From NCBI RefSeq assembly GCF_029318685.1, contig NZ_CP119677.1, forward strand, positions 3,525,001-3,589,000: a stretch of DNA of 64,000 nucleotides, read 5' to 3'. The notes under the pieces were generated by a model. That model saw nothing but the letters and a program-made list of their open reading frames with translations. It ran no database searches and had not been told where the DNA came from. This document shows positions 15,330-24,994 of this stretch, piece after piece. Within the stretch, counting starts at the first letter, position 1. Each line of letters opens with the position of its first letter. Source of the stretch: Ruminiclostridium papyrosolvens DSM 2782. GTDB taxonomy: Bacteria > Bacillota > Clostridia > Acetivibrionales > DSM-1351. The translations under genes and the position numbers were made by a program.

Positions 15330-17681
15330 ATTAACGATTTTATTGAAATCAAAAATGCAAGAATACATAATCTTAAAGGAGTAGACATAAAAATCCCTAA
15401 AAACAAACTTACGGTTATTACCGGAGTATCCGGCAGCGGAAAATCAAGTCTGGCTTTTGATACCCTTTATGAAGAAGGCAAACGTCGCTATCTCATGTTT
15501 TCAGGTACTCAGTTTATGATTGACAGCACACCCACCTTTGACTCAATAACGGGCCTTTCTCCTACTGTTGCAGTTGAACAGAGAATTATCCGGCAGTCCA
15601 ACCCACGCAGTACGGTAGGTACACGTACAAAAATCAGCAATATCCTTGCCATGTTATTTGCAGCTTATGGGACTAGTGACAGCAGCTTTAATGACGGTCT
15701 TCCACTGTCTATGGAAATGTTCCAGAAGAATTCTCCTAAGGGTATGTGCGTTAAATGCCTGGGGTCAGGAATTGTAAAAAAAGTAGATGAAGGAAAGCTT
15801 TTTGGAAACTTGTCTTTAAAGGTTGAAGATGTTTGTCTGGGAGTTGGCAAACGAGGCAGTACCAAGAAATTGCTGGACAGCTTTTACAAGCACCATAACA
15901 TATCACCAAGTCAGGAATTATCCTCCCTTTCAGAGGAGCAGTTATTCTCCCTGAAATACGGGGACGGCGGAAAGTCCTCTTTTATGGGATTTATTCCATG
16001 GATATTCCATGTTACAAATGGTGCATTTTCAACTAATAGTCGTCTTTCCTATTTGCTCACGGAAGCAGGCTACATGACAAATTCCTCTTGTCCGAAATGC
16101 GGCGGTACGGGGCTTGGGGTGCACGCCTCCAGCACTACCATAGGAGGTAAAACTATATCTGAACTTGATAGCATGTACATTAAAGACCTGTTTGAGTTTC
16201 TCGGCAGTGCTCCTTTAAAAAGCTCGCCTCTCCTAAATGAGATAATAAGCAAGCTTTCTTGTATGGTTGACGTGGGACTTCACCACCTCTCCCTCTCCCG
16301 TCCGGTACCAACTCTGTCCGGGGGTGAGATACAAAGATTGTTTCTGGCATCATACATTATTGCTGAAATGGACAGTATAATATTTGTTTTTGACGAACCC
16401 ACAATTGGTCTCCATGAAGTGGAAAAAGAAAAGCTTATTTCAATAATAAGTAATCTTGTAAACCGTGGTAATACGGTAATAGCTGTAGAGCATGACGAAA
16501 ACTTCATGCGTTGTGCCGATTATATTATTGACCTTGGCCCCCTTGCGGGAATAAACGGCGGAGAGCGGATTTTCCAAGGGAGCTTTAAAGAATTTCTGGA
16601 TTGTAACAGTTCAAACACATCACCCTATTTAAGAGATAACGGCCTTTTAAATATAAAGCAAATCTACAGAACAGTTAATTCTGACAAAACACTCAAAATT
16701 GAGAATGCAAATATTCATAATCTTCATAACGTAAATGTCACCATTCCCTTAGGCTTAATGGTAGGTGTTGCAGGAGTATCCGGCAGCGGAAAATCCAGCC
16801 TTATTTCAGATACCCTCGTTCCTAAGTTAAAAACTTTGCTAAATGATAAATTTGTTGGGAGCGAAGACGAGGAAAGTGAAGAAATTTCGGAAGATAATTC
16901 TGCTATAACTGGATGGGAGCAAATTAAAAAATGCTTGGTAATAGACCAAAAGCCTATCGGCAGAAGCCGCACCTCTTGTCCTGCTACCTACACAGGAGTT
17001 TTTGACCGAATCCGCACTTTATTTGCAAAGGAAAGCGGTATGCCTTCCGGGCTTTTTACCGTTAATTCTGAAGGTGGCTGCAAGATTTGCAAAGGTGACG
17101 GTGAAGTACATTATCATGTGGGGTTTGGGAATTTTATTGATACCCAATGTGATGCCTGCAGTGGAACAGGGTTTATACCCCAAGCTCTTGAAGTAACTTT
17201 GGACGGTAAAAATATCAGAGATATCCTTTCCCTCACCGTAGATGAAGCGGTAGCCTTTTTTAAAGGCAAGGATAATCAGATAGATAAAATACTTGCTACC
17301 CTCCAAAGAGTAGGTATGGGTTATATAACTCTTGGACAAAAGACACCAACTATTTCAGGAGGTGAAAGTCAGCGTATAAAGCTGGCAAAGGAACTTTCAA
17401 AGGGACAATCAGCTAAGGATTCTGTTTATGTACTGGATGAACCTACAACGGGCTTGTCTTTTCACGATAGTGTAAGGCTTATGAAGCTCATGGAAGAACT
17501 TGTAGAAAAAGGCAATACAGTTATTGTCACCGAACATGACCCTTATATATTGTCTAACTGTGATTACATAATTGAAATGGGACCGGGTGGTGGAAGTGAC
17601 GGTGGAGAACTTATTGCAGCAGACTCTCCCGCAGCTTTGAAAAACAACCAAAACTCCATAATAGGAAGGTACTTGAAATGA
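15330..17681 (+). CDS. UvrA-like ABC ATPase (short UvrA paralogue)
   Basis: 783 aa if translation begins at ATT 15330, preceded by GGGGTGA at 15317-15323. The first in-frame ATG (15495) would remove the N-terminal Walker A, GVSGSGKSSLAFDTLYEEGK, which is clearly coded upstream, so a non-ATG start is needed (stop TGA at 15321). Two ABC modules: signatures LSGGEIQR and ISGGESQR, Walker B FVFDEPTIGL and YVLDEPTTGL, second Walker A GVSGSGKSSL, and CxxC zinc pairs (CVKCLGSG, CPKCGGTG, CKICKGDG, CDACSGTG). It is shorter than housekeeping UvrA (about 940 aa) and seems to lack the UvrB-binding insert, like UvrA2/DrrC-type proteins tied to drug tolerance. Overlaps the next gene by ATGA. Confidence 0.85.
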   Translation: MNDFIEIKNARIHNLKGVDIKIPKNKLTVITGVSGSGKSSLAFDTLYEEGKRRYLMFSGTQFMIDSTPTFDSITGLSPTVAVEQRIIRQSNPRSTVGTRTKISNILAMLFAAYGTSDSSFNDGLPLSMEMFQKNSPKGMCVKCLGSGIVKKVDEGKLFGNLSLKVEDVCLGVGKRGSTKKLLDSFYKHHNISPSQELSSLSEEQLFSLKYGDGGKSSFMGFIPWIFHVTNGAFSTNSRLSYLLTEAGYMTNSSCPKCGGTGLGVHASSTTIGGKTISELDSMYIKDLFEFLGSAPLKSSPLLNEIISKLSCMVDVGLHHLSLSRPVPTLSGGEIQRLFLASYIIAEMDSIIFVFDEPTIGLHEVEKEKLISIISNLVNRGNTVIAVEHDENFMRCADYIIDLGPLAGINGGERIFQGSFKEFLDCNSSNTSPYLRDNGLLNIKQIYRTVNSDKTLKIENANIHNLHNVNVTIPLGLMVGVAGVSGSGKSSLISDTLVPKLKTLLNDKFVGSEDEESEEISEDNSAITGWEQIKKCLVIDQKPIGRSRTSCPATYTGVFDRIRTLFAKESGMPSGLFTVNSEGGCKICKGDGEVHYHVGFGNFIDTQCDACSGTGFIPQALEVTLDGKNIRDILSLTVDEAVAFFKGKDNQIDKILATLQRVGMGYITLGQKTPTISGGESQRIKLAKELSKGQSAKDSVYVLDEPTTGLSFHDSVRLMKLMEELVEKGNTVIVTEHDPYILSNCDYIIEMGPGGGSDGGELIAADSPAALKNNQNSIIGRYLK

Positions 17682-18607
17682 ACAACAAGCTCTCACAACA
17701 TATAGACACTTATATAAAGCAAAAGCAATACAGACTTATAAACAGTATTCTTCTGTTTAAGGATGGTCAGCCCATTGTGGAAAAGTATTATAATAAATTC
17801 ACTAAAAACAGCCGTAATAATATAAAATCCATATGGAAAAGCATTTTATCTGTTTGTACGGGAATATGTCTTGATAAGGGTTACATAAAAAGTATTGATG
17901 AGCCTGTTGCAAATTATTTAAGTGAATTTGCTGCTGACAATCATCCCTATCACAAGCTGATTACCATTAGACATCTGCTGAACATGTCTTCCGGCATTTA
18001 CTGGAACGGCGGAATTCATTATCACTGCCCCATGCTTGAGCAGCTCTGGCGTTCTGATAATTGTCTGGAGCATTTGGCTGATATAGCAATGGCAAATGTT
18101 CCGGGAGCAAAATTCGTCTATAAGGAATGGGACGTCATTTTACTCTCTGCAGTTATTTCCAAGGCCGCCAAAATGGATACCTACGAATTTTGCAAGACTT
18201 ATTTGTATGAGCCTCTTGGAATAACAAGCGACGAATGGGCAAAACTGCCGGGAGGTATAAATTACAATATAGACAGAGATTTCGCTATTGAGGCTCACTC
18301 CGATTTATCTGCTAATGATTTGGCCAAGCTTGGTTTTCTGCTTCTAAATAAAGGTAACGATATTTTAAGCGAAAGCTATATAAATGCTGCTGTTCAGCCT
18401 TCTCCTAACGCACAGGAATACGGCTCTCTTTTCTGGCTTTTTGAAGGTGGCTTTGCCTGCAGGGGTTACGGAGGTCAAGGGATAAATGTAGTCCCCGGCA
18501 AAAATATTGTATATGTAATTCAGGCAACTCCTACAAGCAGCAGCAAAAGCTATGAGGATGTATTCAGGTTGTGTATGGATTACTTGGACAAGGGAAGTAT
18601 AATGTAA
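17678..18607 (+). CDS. Serine hydrolase, beta-lactamase class C / DD-peptidase-like
   Basis: 309 aa; ATG overlaps the stop of the UvrA-like gene (ATGA), implying translational coupling. The S-x-x-K motif is SIWK near residue 52. The family's IRHLLNMSSGI block is present near residue 100, and a Tyr region YKEWDVILLSAVI replaces the usual Y-S-N. The C-terminal GYGGQG stands where class C enzymes have K-T-G/H-x-G, as in many serine hydrolases of this superfamily. No signal peptide, so it acts in the cytoplasm, unlike true beta-lactamases. Substrate unknown; it may hydrolyse an ester or amide of a xenobiotic. Confidence 0.8.
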   Translation: MNNKLSQHIDTYIKQKQYRLINSILLFKDGQPIVEKYYNKFTKNSRNNIKSIWKSILSVCTGICLDKGYIKSIDEPVANYLSEFAADNHPYHKLITIRHLLNMSSGIYWNGGIHYHCPMLEQLWRSDNCLEHLADIAMANVPGAKFVYKEWDVILLSAVISKAAKMDTYEFCKTYLYEPLGITSDEWAKLPGGINYNIDRDFAIEAHSDLSANDLAKLGFLLLNKGNDILSESYINAAVQPSPNAQEYGSLFWLFEGGFACRGYGGQGINVVPGKNIVYVIQATPTSSSKSYEDVFRLCMDYLDKGSIM

Positions 18608-18643
18608 TAAACTTCAAATAAAATACACAGGTGGAGGTTTAAG

Positions 18644-19546
18644 ATGAAACAAAATATACAACATAATTACAGAGCAGGAGATTCAGATGAAATCACCCGC
18701 CACTACTTTGATTCCCTTCTGATTGAAATGCGTCACATAGATTCTGTACTACCGTCTACTGCACTGGAGCTTTATGGCGAAAATTTTTCTTCACCTATTA
18801 TGACCGCTGCATTGTCTCATCTCAAAATCGATGGAAACAACGGAATGGTAGAAATGGCAAAAGGTGCAAAGGCTTCCAATGCAGTCATGTGGACAGGCAT
18901 GGGTGATGAAGCTGAGTTGGAAGCAATAACAGCCACCGGTGCCAAAACAATTAAAATTATTAAGCCTCATTCTGATAATAATATAATTTTTAAGAGAATT
19001 GAACATGCTGAGAAGTGCGGAGTACTCGCCCTTGGCATGGATATAGACCATTCCTTTAACAGTAAAGGAGATTTTGACAATGTTTTGGGCTTTCCTATGT
19101 CTGGTAAAACCCTTGATGAAATCAAAGAATTTGTAAATGCCACAAAACTGCCTTTTATAATTAAAGGTGTACTTAGTGAAAAGGATACCTATAAATGCCT
19201 TGAAGCAGGTGTTAAGGGTATAGTAATCTCTCATCACCACGGAATTATAGATTATGCAGTTCCTCCACTTATGGTACTGCCTAAGATTGCAAAAATGGTA
19301 AAACGCAGTATACCGATTTTCGTAGATTGCGGTATTGCCAGCGGTATAGACGTATTTAAGGCATTGGCTCTTGGTGCTGACGCAGTTTCCGTTGGTCGTA
19401 CCTTAATCCCTCACCTGAATAAGGACGGCGCCGACGGGGTGCGGAATATAATCGAAGAAATGACTAAAGAACTTGCAGGTGTAATGGCAAGAACTTGTTC
19501 AAAGGACATTGCCTCCATTGATGCTTCCGTGATTTGGCAAAGATAA
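18644..19546 (+). CDS. FMN-dependent alpha-hydroxy-acid oxidase/dehydrogenase family protein
   Basis: 300 aa, ATG after GGTGGAGG. TIM-barrel with the family's features: N-terminal PIMTAALSH substrate/FMN loop, KLPFIIKGVLSEKDTYKCLEAG with the FMN-binding Lys, then VISHHHG (usually S-N-H-G; here an extra His), FVDCGIASGIDVFKALALGADAV with the phosphate-binding region, and VGRTL. Related to lactate/glycolate oxidases and type 2 IPP isomerase, but shorter than the usual 350-370 residues. Third gene of the apparent operon after the UvrA-like and serine hydrolase genes (36-bp gap). Substrate unknown. Confidence 0.8.
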   Translation: MKQNIQHNYRAGDSDEITRHYFDSLLIEMRHIDSVLPSTALELYGENFSSPIMTAALSHLKIDGNNGMVEMAKGAKASNAVMWTGMGDEAELEAITATGAKTIKIIKPHSDNNIIFKRIEHAEKCGVLALGMDIDHSFNSKGDFDNVLGFPMSGKTLDEIKEFVNATKLPFIIKGVLSEKDTYKCLEAGVKGIVISHHHGIIDYAVPPLMVLPKIAKMVKRSIPIFVDCGIASGIDVFKALALGADAVSVGRTLIPHLNKDGADGVRNIIEEMTKELAGVMARTCSKDIASIDASVIWQR

Positions 19547-19879
19547 TTTAAAGGGTAGCTGTAAAACAGAAAGTTTTCTTTTTTAACACAGGTACTCCCG
19601 TATAAAATTGTATCAATGATTGCTTCCAAGATATTTGCAAGAGTTTATATCGGCTCATCTTAGGATATTTTACCGTCGCTCACATTCATCATCCATGATT
19701 CATTGTGTCGCTAAAACCTACCTCGTATAGGTTTTCCGGTAAAATATCCTCATTCGCCGATAAACAACTGCAAATATCTTTAACCAAGCTTCCATTGATA
19801 CAATTTATACTCGCGTACAGGTAAAAAAGATAAAATTTAATGCTACAACAACACCTTCAGCTTGTAGACTTATGCCTAT
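19547..19879. other. Intergenic region occupied by a long fold-back element
   Basis: 333 bp between convergent genes. Almost all of the right two-thirds is the imperfect inverted repeat at 19588-19822; no coding potential is seen. Confidence 0.7.
19588..19822. repeat. Long imperfect inverted repeat with internal hairpins (fold-back / MITE-like or structured RNA)
   Basis: The left arm (about 19592-19674) and right arm (about 19738-19818) are reverse complements with scattered mismatches and small indels; shared blocks include TTGTATCAATG, AAGATATTTGCA, GTTTAT and GGATATTTTACC. The 63-bp centre carries AAAACCTA/TAGGTTTT (19713-19720 / 19728-19735) and ATCA/TGAT around TCCA, plus a repeated GTCGCT (19675 and 19707). 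Outer ends read CAGGTAC and GTACAGGT. Far larger than a terminator. No transposase inside. Confidence 0.7.
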
Positions 19880-20371
19880 CTACCTGATTATTCCTTCTTG
19901 AGTCTCTATTTTATTCACAAAATCCATATTGTAACGTACAGCACCATGGTCTTTAATTACAGTACATCTTGTAATGCGGATAGCTAAAATAACGCAGTTT
20001 TCATTCTTTTCATCATTTGCGTGGTCGTACCATTCGGCAAATGTCTTACGAAGTTTAGTCCTTATTTCAGCATTTTTGGGGTCTAATACCCATCCGAGGT
20101 TTTCGCCAATTCCATTTCCTGAAAACCACCCCAAACAAACCGAAAATGCAACCTCATTATTTTGAGCTATCTGCTGCATCTTTGTTGATGCGCCCCAAGT
20201 TGTAACATAAAACACGCCATCCTCATAATAAGCATCTACATCACGGACATATGGACGGGATTTTCCTTCGCTGTTTGGTTCCATTGCGATAGTTGAGAGA
20301 GAGATGATATTATCTTTTCCGTTGCCGCATCTTTCCTCGATTAATTTTAATCCTTCTTCGTACCTGCCCAA
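19880..20371 (-). CDS. Pyridoxamine 5'-phosphate oxidase-family (split-barrel flavin-binding) protein
   Basis: 163 aa with TTG start at 20371 behind AGGAGGAG. The fold is recognised by the N-terminal IISLSTIAM, the YVRDVDAYYEDGVFYVTTWG block and the IAQNNEVAFSVCLGWFSGNG segment typical of general-stress/PPOX-like small flavoproteins. These usually bind FMN or F420 and reduce small molecules, but many have unknown substrates. Monocistronic and close to the next minus-strand gene (35 bp). Confidence 0.8.
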   Translation of the reverse strand: MGRYEEGLKLIEERCGNGKDNIISLSTIAMEPNSEGKSRPYVRDVDAYYEDGVFYVTTWGASTKMQQIAQNNEVAFSVCLGWFSGNGIGENLGWVLDPKNAEIRTKLRKTFAEWYDHANDEKNENCVILAIRITRCTVIKDHGAVRYNMDFVNKIETQEGIIR

Positions 20372-20406
20372 TTTTAACTCCTCCTACTGCTAAATTTATC
20401 AACATA

Positions 20407-21060
20407 TTACAGCTTGAGCCACAAGGCAGGACGAACACCGCCTGTGCATCTGCCGTCGCTGATGTTGCCCTTTAATATATTGTTGCCTTGGATACCTATA
20501 TTACCGTCAGTCCCGTGGATGTACACTGCTTTTACGTTTATGCGGCCGGGGGACCGAAGCCACCACCAACTACCCCATTCTGTACCCTGAATTCTTGCTA
20601 TTCGCTTACTGTTGTTTTCATCTTTTCTTTCAAACCAATACCTCTGATTTTTTCCCGGATTATAAAGTTTTGAAAGGCTGTTACCGAAGTACTTGCAAAC
20701 CTCCTCAACACTTAATAAAAAAATACTGTCTTGGGTATCTTCTCCGCCTTTTGATTTATACCACTGATTGTCAGGATTATTATTTAGTACCTGAATTATT
20801 CTTGATTTATCAGCTGCGGTGAATTTGTCATAAAATTCACTGTTGAGATACTCTCTTAAGGAGCATTCAGCCCATGTTATATCTATATAAGCGTTGTGGT
20901 AAGAACGCTGCTCTATAATATATTCGGTTATAACCAAAGCCCTATCGTTTATTATGTCAAGTACTCGCCAATCATAACTGCCAAATGATATTTTATCTCC
21001 TACTTGCATATTTAACCCCATATCTAATATAAATTTTCCGTGTTTTACAATATTCGACAT
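20407..21060 (-). CDS. DUF6273-like protein
   Basis: 217 aa, no signal peptide. Opens with a small domain KISFGSYDWRVLDIINDRAL and ITEYIIEQRSYH, then ITWAECSLREYLNSEFYDKF, then a C-terminal WWWLRSPG...GGVRPALWLKL block. This is the layout of DUF6273 proteins, common in Firmicutes, whose C-terminus resembles a sulfatase-modifying-factor/C-type-lectin-like sheet. The start ATG 21060 has no good ribosome site. Biochemical role unknown. Confidence 0.7.
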   Translation of the reverse strand: MSNIVKHGKFILDMGLNMQVGDKISFGSYDWRVLDIINDRALVITEYIIEQRSYHNAYIDITWAECSLREYLNSEFYDKFTAADKSRIIQVLNNNPDNQWYKSKGGEDTQDSIFLLSVEEVCKYFGNSLSKLYNPGKNQRYWFERKDENNSKRIARIQGTEWGSWWWLRSPGRINVKAVYIHGTDGNIGIQGNNILKGNISDGRCTGGVRPALWLKL

Positions 21061-21132
21061 TATTTAATCGTATTATAGCATAGTTAGTCTGGTGAAGCTA
21101 CCAAAATATAAAATATTGATATTGTTTTATCT

Positions 21133-24100
21133 CTACTCCACCGACTTCAGTGATTCTATCATATCAATCGTCTGCAATTTGAAATAAGTTACTACTTGCA
21201 TAACCACAGAGAATATAACTGTGAGTAGCGATGCCAGTAAAAAGCTAAGCCATTTTATTTTTTTGAACAGCACCATTGAATTTTCTCCAATTACGTCTGT
21301 TACCAGACCGTGGATATAAATTCCCAATATCAAGCCCACCCCAATACTGATTAACGTAAGGATAAAGGCTTCACGGTAAATATAACCGTTTGTTTCTTCA
21401 TCAGTAAAACCCAGCACCTTCAGCGTTGCAATTTCACGGGTTCGCTCACTGATATTGATGGAGGTCAGGTTATAAAGAACAATAATTGCTAAAAGCGAGG
21501 CAACTACCACAAGCAACAGAATTATGCTGTTAAGGCTTTCATTACTGTCAAGAACTTTCTTTATCAAGTCACCGTTAAATACCACATTTAAAACAAAGCC
21601 ACTGTCAATAAGCCTTTCTGCAAAAGCCTTTTCATCTGCTTTATGATTTGACACAATAGCGTTATAGGATGCAGCTTTACCAAAAATCTTATGGTACATA
21701 TTATTGTTCATATAAATATAATCAGCTGTATAGTTTTCTGCAATACCGCCAACGGTCAGCTTATATGAATTATTTTCAGCATCTTTTACTGTAATGGTAT
21801 CGCCTTTTCCTGCATTATAAACCTCTGAAAGTTTTTTCGTAATAATGACGCCACTGTCATTCAGGGTTAACTGATTTTTGTCAGAAGAAGTTCTCAGATT
21901 AAAATATTTATAAAAAGCCTTCTCATTAGCAGGCACTATTAAAAAAGCGTCGTAGGTTTTGCTCTTTGTTTCACATTTCAAGGCAGTCTGCTTGATTAAC
22001 AGTGGTTCCGTTACCTGTTCCTTTGTTAAAAGGTTTTCCAAATCGCCTTGTATATTTTTTACTTCGTCTTTTAAAATAAACACATTGTCATAACGGAAGA
22101 TTTCACCATACTGCTTTTCCGCAACACCATTCATACTGTCCCTCAGACCAAAACCGACAAGAAGAAGGGCTGTACAACCTGCTACTCCAACAATAGTCAT
22201 TAAGGCTCTCTTTTTATACCTGAACATATTTCTCAAAGTAACCTTCCACGTAAAGGACAAGCGGCTCCATAGAGGTTTAATTCTTTCCAGAATAATTGTT
22301 TTACCGTTTTTAGGGGGAACCGGGCGCATTAGTGCCGATGGCTTCTGCTTCAGCTCTTTGTAGCATGACATAACCGTTACTATGCTCATAAGGACAAAGG
22401 TAATAAGTAAAATTAACGAAAATGTTCCCATGCTGTATTTAATAGCAAGAGGCGGCAGATTAAATCTGAAGGTTGAATAAATCAACGGGGGAATAATACC
22501 ACAGCCGGTGAAGAATCCTACAGCAGCTCCCAAGCCTGAAGCAGACAGTACATAGAACAGATAGGTTGAAATTATACTTCTGTCTTTGTACCCCAATGAG
22601 GTTAACGTACCCAGCTCGCTTCTCTCTTCCTCTATCATCCTGACCATTGAGTTTGATGCCATGAGCATTACAATGAGTATGAAAAAGAATGGAAAAAGTG
22701 CTGCAACGGACGAAACCACGTCTATACCGGATTTTAGTTCCCTATATCCTACGGCTGCTTCTCTGCCAAATATATGCCATTTTGGCTTTTCAATATCAGA
22801 AACGTCTTTTTCTGCATTACTTATCTTCTCTTGCGCATCCGTTATTTCCTTATTAAACTTTTCCAGATTTTTATTATACTCCGCATACCCGTCCTTCAAT
22901 TTTTTTTCATTCTCAGCTAATTCTATTTTACCCTCTTCTATTTTCTTTGCAGCTTTAGCAATTTCACCGTTAAAGGTTTTAATCCCCTTATCTAACTTTG
23001 CTTCCTGAGTGGTCAATTCAGTTATTGATTCTTTGAGCTTTATCAAGCCTTTTTGCATTTCGGAATATTGATTTATAGTGGCATTGAGCTTTATATATTC
23101 CGGACTTTCCGCGGGAAGCTGGCTTAACTGTACCTTCATTCCCCCAATGGCGGAATTCAGCTCACTGATTTTTGTGTTTAATTCTTCTTTCTTTAATTTA
23201 TTTTGATTAAGTGCATTATTTATATCCTTCCAACCCGTGGATATCTTTGCTTTTGCCGAAGCAAACTCCGCATTTTGCTTTTCGGTATTTCTTTTCAATT
23301 TAGCCTCGTTGGCTATAAGCTCAACTTTTCCTTTTTCCAGTTTTCCGGCATTTTCATCAAGGGTAGCTTTTGCGTCAGCCAGCTTCTTTTCGCCTTTTTC
23401 CTTCTCATCCTTCAATTTGGTTTCATTTTTTCTTATTTCACTGTCAGCTTTTGTATAAATCTCCTGATATCTCGCATTTTCTCTGTCCGACTTTATTTTC
23501 AGAAGTTCGTCTTTCAGCTTTGAGGCTTCAGTATCATACTCTTTGGAATATGCCGCTGTTTTTACGGTACCTGCTTCAATAAGATATATTTCCGTATACG
23601 CATCTATAATAAAATTATCCTTGTTAATAAAAGCAAAGGAGGACAGCTTTCCGTCACCTATAGTGGTGTTTCCATAGTCTTCGGCAAGGTAAAGCGCTGT
23701 TTTTACTGTGCCTGTAACGGTATATTCCTTGTTTTTCAGCTTTTTGTCCGTATCGCTTGTAATTTTTATTTTCTCCCCTGTTTTGTAGGTTTTGCTGTCT
23801 GCAATACACTCGTCATCTTTTTCAGGCATTCTGCCGTCCTCAAGTTTAAAGCTATTAACCCCCTCTTCTATTGCATGAACCCTAATAGCCTTATCTTTAT
23901 TCAAAACATCCAGTGAATAGCTTGGTATCACTGTACTTACATTTTTAAGTTTCTTAATAGCATTAACATCTTGGTCAGTCAAACCCAATGTACTGACTAT
24001 TTTAAAATCAAATAGATTATTCTCTTTATAGTATTTATCTGCTATGTCTGTAATATCAGGTGTCGTGGCTTGTATCCCTGCAAAAAAACCAACACCTATC

Positions 24101-24174
24101 ATTACTATAATAAAGAGGGATATATATCTTCCAAAGGATTTCTTTATTTTTTTAAGAGTATTTTTATACAGCAT
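21133..24174 (-). CDS. FtsX-family ABC transporter permease with long coiled coil
   Basis: 1013 aa from ATG 24174 (GTGGTGATTAAT before it; tandem GTGs at 24186 are alternatives). A TM helix at residues 10-35, a periplasmic-type domain, then a long Glu/Lys coiled coil (about 230-470), then three TM helices, a short loop, a second TM helix and extracellular domain, and three final TM helices: the two-FtsX-domain plan of 'SalY/YvcS' exporters. The coiled coil between the first TM and the FtsX bundle is typical of the large permeases that act on lipids, lipoproteins or antimicrobial peptides. Overlaps or abuts its ATPase partner and is probably controlled by the divergent TetR. Confidence 0.87.
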   Translation of the reverse strand: MLYKNTLKKIKKSFGRYISLFIIVMIGVGFFAGIQATTPDITDIADKYYKENNLFDFKIVSTLGLTDQDVNAIKKLKNVSTVIPSYSLDVLNKDKAIRVHAIEEGVNSFKLEDGRMPEKDDECIADSKTYKTGEKIKITSDTDKKLKNKEYTVTGTVKTALYLAEDYGNTTIGDGKLSSFAFINKDNFIIDAYTEIYLIEAGTVKTAAYSKEYDTEASKLKDELLKIKSDRENARYQEIYTKADSEIRKNETKLKDEKEKGEKKLADAKATLDENAGKLEKGKVELIANEAKLKRNTEKQNAEFASAKAKISTGWKDINNALNQNKLKKEELNTKISELNSAIGGMKVQLSQLPAESPEYIKLNATINQYSEMQKGLIKLKESITELTTQEAKLDKGIKTFNGEIAKAAKKIEEGKIELAENEKKLKDGYAEYNKNLEKFNKEITDAQEKISNAEKDVSDIEKPKWHIFGREAAVGYRELKSGIDVVSSVAALFPFFFILIVMLMASNSMVRMIEEERSELGTLTSLGYKDRSIISTYLFYVLSASGLGAAVGFFTGCGIIPPLIYSTFRFNLPPLAIKYSMGTFSLILLITFVLMSIVTVMSCYKELKQKPSALMRPVPPKNGKTIILERIKPLWSRLSFTWKVTLRNMFRYKKRALMTIVGVAGCTALLLVGFGLRDSMNGVAEKQYGEIFRYDNVFILKDEVKNIQGDLENLLTKEQVTEPLLIKQTALKCETKSKTYDAFLIVPANEKAFYKYFNLRTSSDKNQLTLNDSGVIITKKLSEVYNAGKGDTITVKDAENNSYKLTVGGIAENYTADYIYMNNNMYHKIFGKAASYNAIVSNHKADEKAFAERLIDSGFVLNVVFNGDLIKKVLDSNESLNSIILLLVVVASLLAIIVLYNLTSINISERTREIATLKVLGFTDEETNGYIYREAFILTLISIGVGLILGIYIHGLVTDVIGENSMVLFKKIKWLSFLLASLLTVIFSVVMQVVTYFKLQTIDMIESLKSVE

Positions 24175-24179
24175 ATTAA

Positions 24180-24881
24180 TCACCACACAATCTCTGCGGC
24201 TTTTTTAGGATTATTGTTTTTAATAACATCCACAACCGTGCCATTTTTTATTTTTATTATCTTATCTGCAATATCTGCAATGACTGCATTATGAGTAATT
24301 AAAACTGTAGTCATACCCATTTCCTTACAGTTTTTTTGCAAAAGCTCAATAATCCTCTGACCTGTTACGCTGTCCAAGGCACCTGTTGGTTCATCACACA
24401 AAAGCAGCTTTGGATTTTTTGCAATTGCCCGTGCTATAGCTACTCGCTGCTGCTCTCCTCCTGATAGTTGAGTTGGGAAACTCGCCATTCGGTCAGCTAA
24501 CCCAACCTGTTCCAAGACCGTTTTGGGGTCCAATGAATCTGAACATATCTGACAGGCAAGTTCGACGTTTTCCAGTGCAGTGAGATTCCCTACAAGGTTA
24601 TAGAATTGAAATACAAATCCTATATCCTTACGTCTGTAGCTTACAAGCTTTTTTTTGTTGTATTTATGGATTTCGTTGCCATCAACAATAAGTTTACCGT
24701 CGCTGGGACTGTCCATACCACCCAGAAGATTTAAAACTGTAGTTTTACCTGCGCCTGACGGACCAAGTATGACAACCAGCTCGCCTTTTTCTATTGAGAA
24801 AGTACAATCATCAACTGCCGTAATCTTAACGTCACCTACTGCATATTCTTTTTTAATATTTTCAAACTTTATAAGCGCCAT
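24180..24881 (-). CDS. ABC transporter ATP-binding protein (MacB/LolD type)
   Basis: 233 aa; ATG 24881 lies behind GGAGGCAGAGA, and the in-frame ATG at 24917 is not needed. Walker [11 protein letters not shown]-loop FVFQFYNL, signature LSGGEQQR, Walker [13 protein letters not shown] and H-loop LITHN are all present. The stop overlaps the beginning of the permease gene, so the two form one exporter. Confidence 0.92.
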   Translation of the reverse strand: MALIKFENIKKEYAVGDVKITAVDDCTFSIEKGELVVILGPSGAGKTTVLNLLGGMDSPSDGKLIVDGNEIHKYNKKKLVSYRRKDIGFVFQFYNLVGNLTALENVELACQICSDSLDPKTVLEQVGLADRMASFPTQLSGGEQQRVAIARAIAKNPKLLLCDEPTGALDSVTGQRIIELLQKNCKEMGMTTVLITHNAVIADIADKIIKIKNGTVVDVIKNNNPKKAAEIVW

Positions 24882-24902
24882 TCTCTGCCTCCGATTTATT
24901 AA

Positions 24903-24960
24903 ACACTGTGTTGACAATCCAACTTAGATATATTATATTGACAGTGTGAAACTAATACAA
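24903..24960. promoter_or_regulatory. Overlapping divergent promoters (ABC exporter / tetR)
   Basis: Plus strand: TTGACA 24911-24916, 17 bp, TATATT 24934-24939, reading toward the TetR gene. Minus strand: TTGTAT (24960-24955), 17 bp, TATAAT (24937-24932), reading toward the exporter. The -10 boxes share bases. ACACTGT (24903) and ACAGTGT (24941) form a wide inverted repeat around the plus-strand promoter. Confidence 0.65.
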
Positions 24961-24994
24961 CAATCAGAATTTTAATAAATGTAAGTTACCCAAC

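Noticed and set aside
19588-19822. Reading the long inverted repeat as a terminator
   Set aside because: The arms are about 80 bp with mismatches and a structured centre, and no T-run follows; terminators here are 10-24 bp perfect stems.
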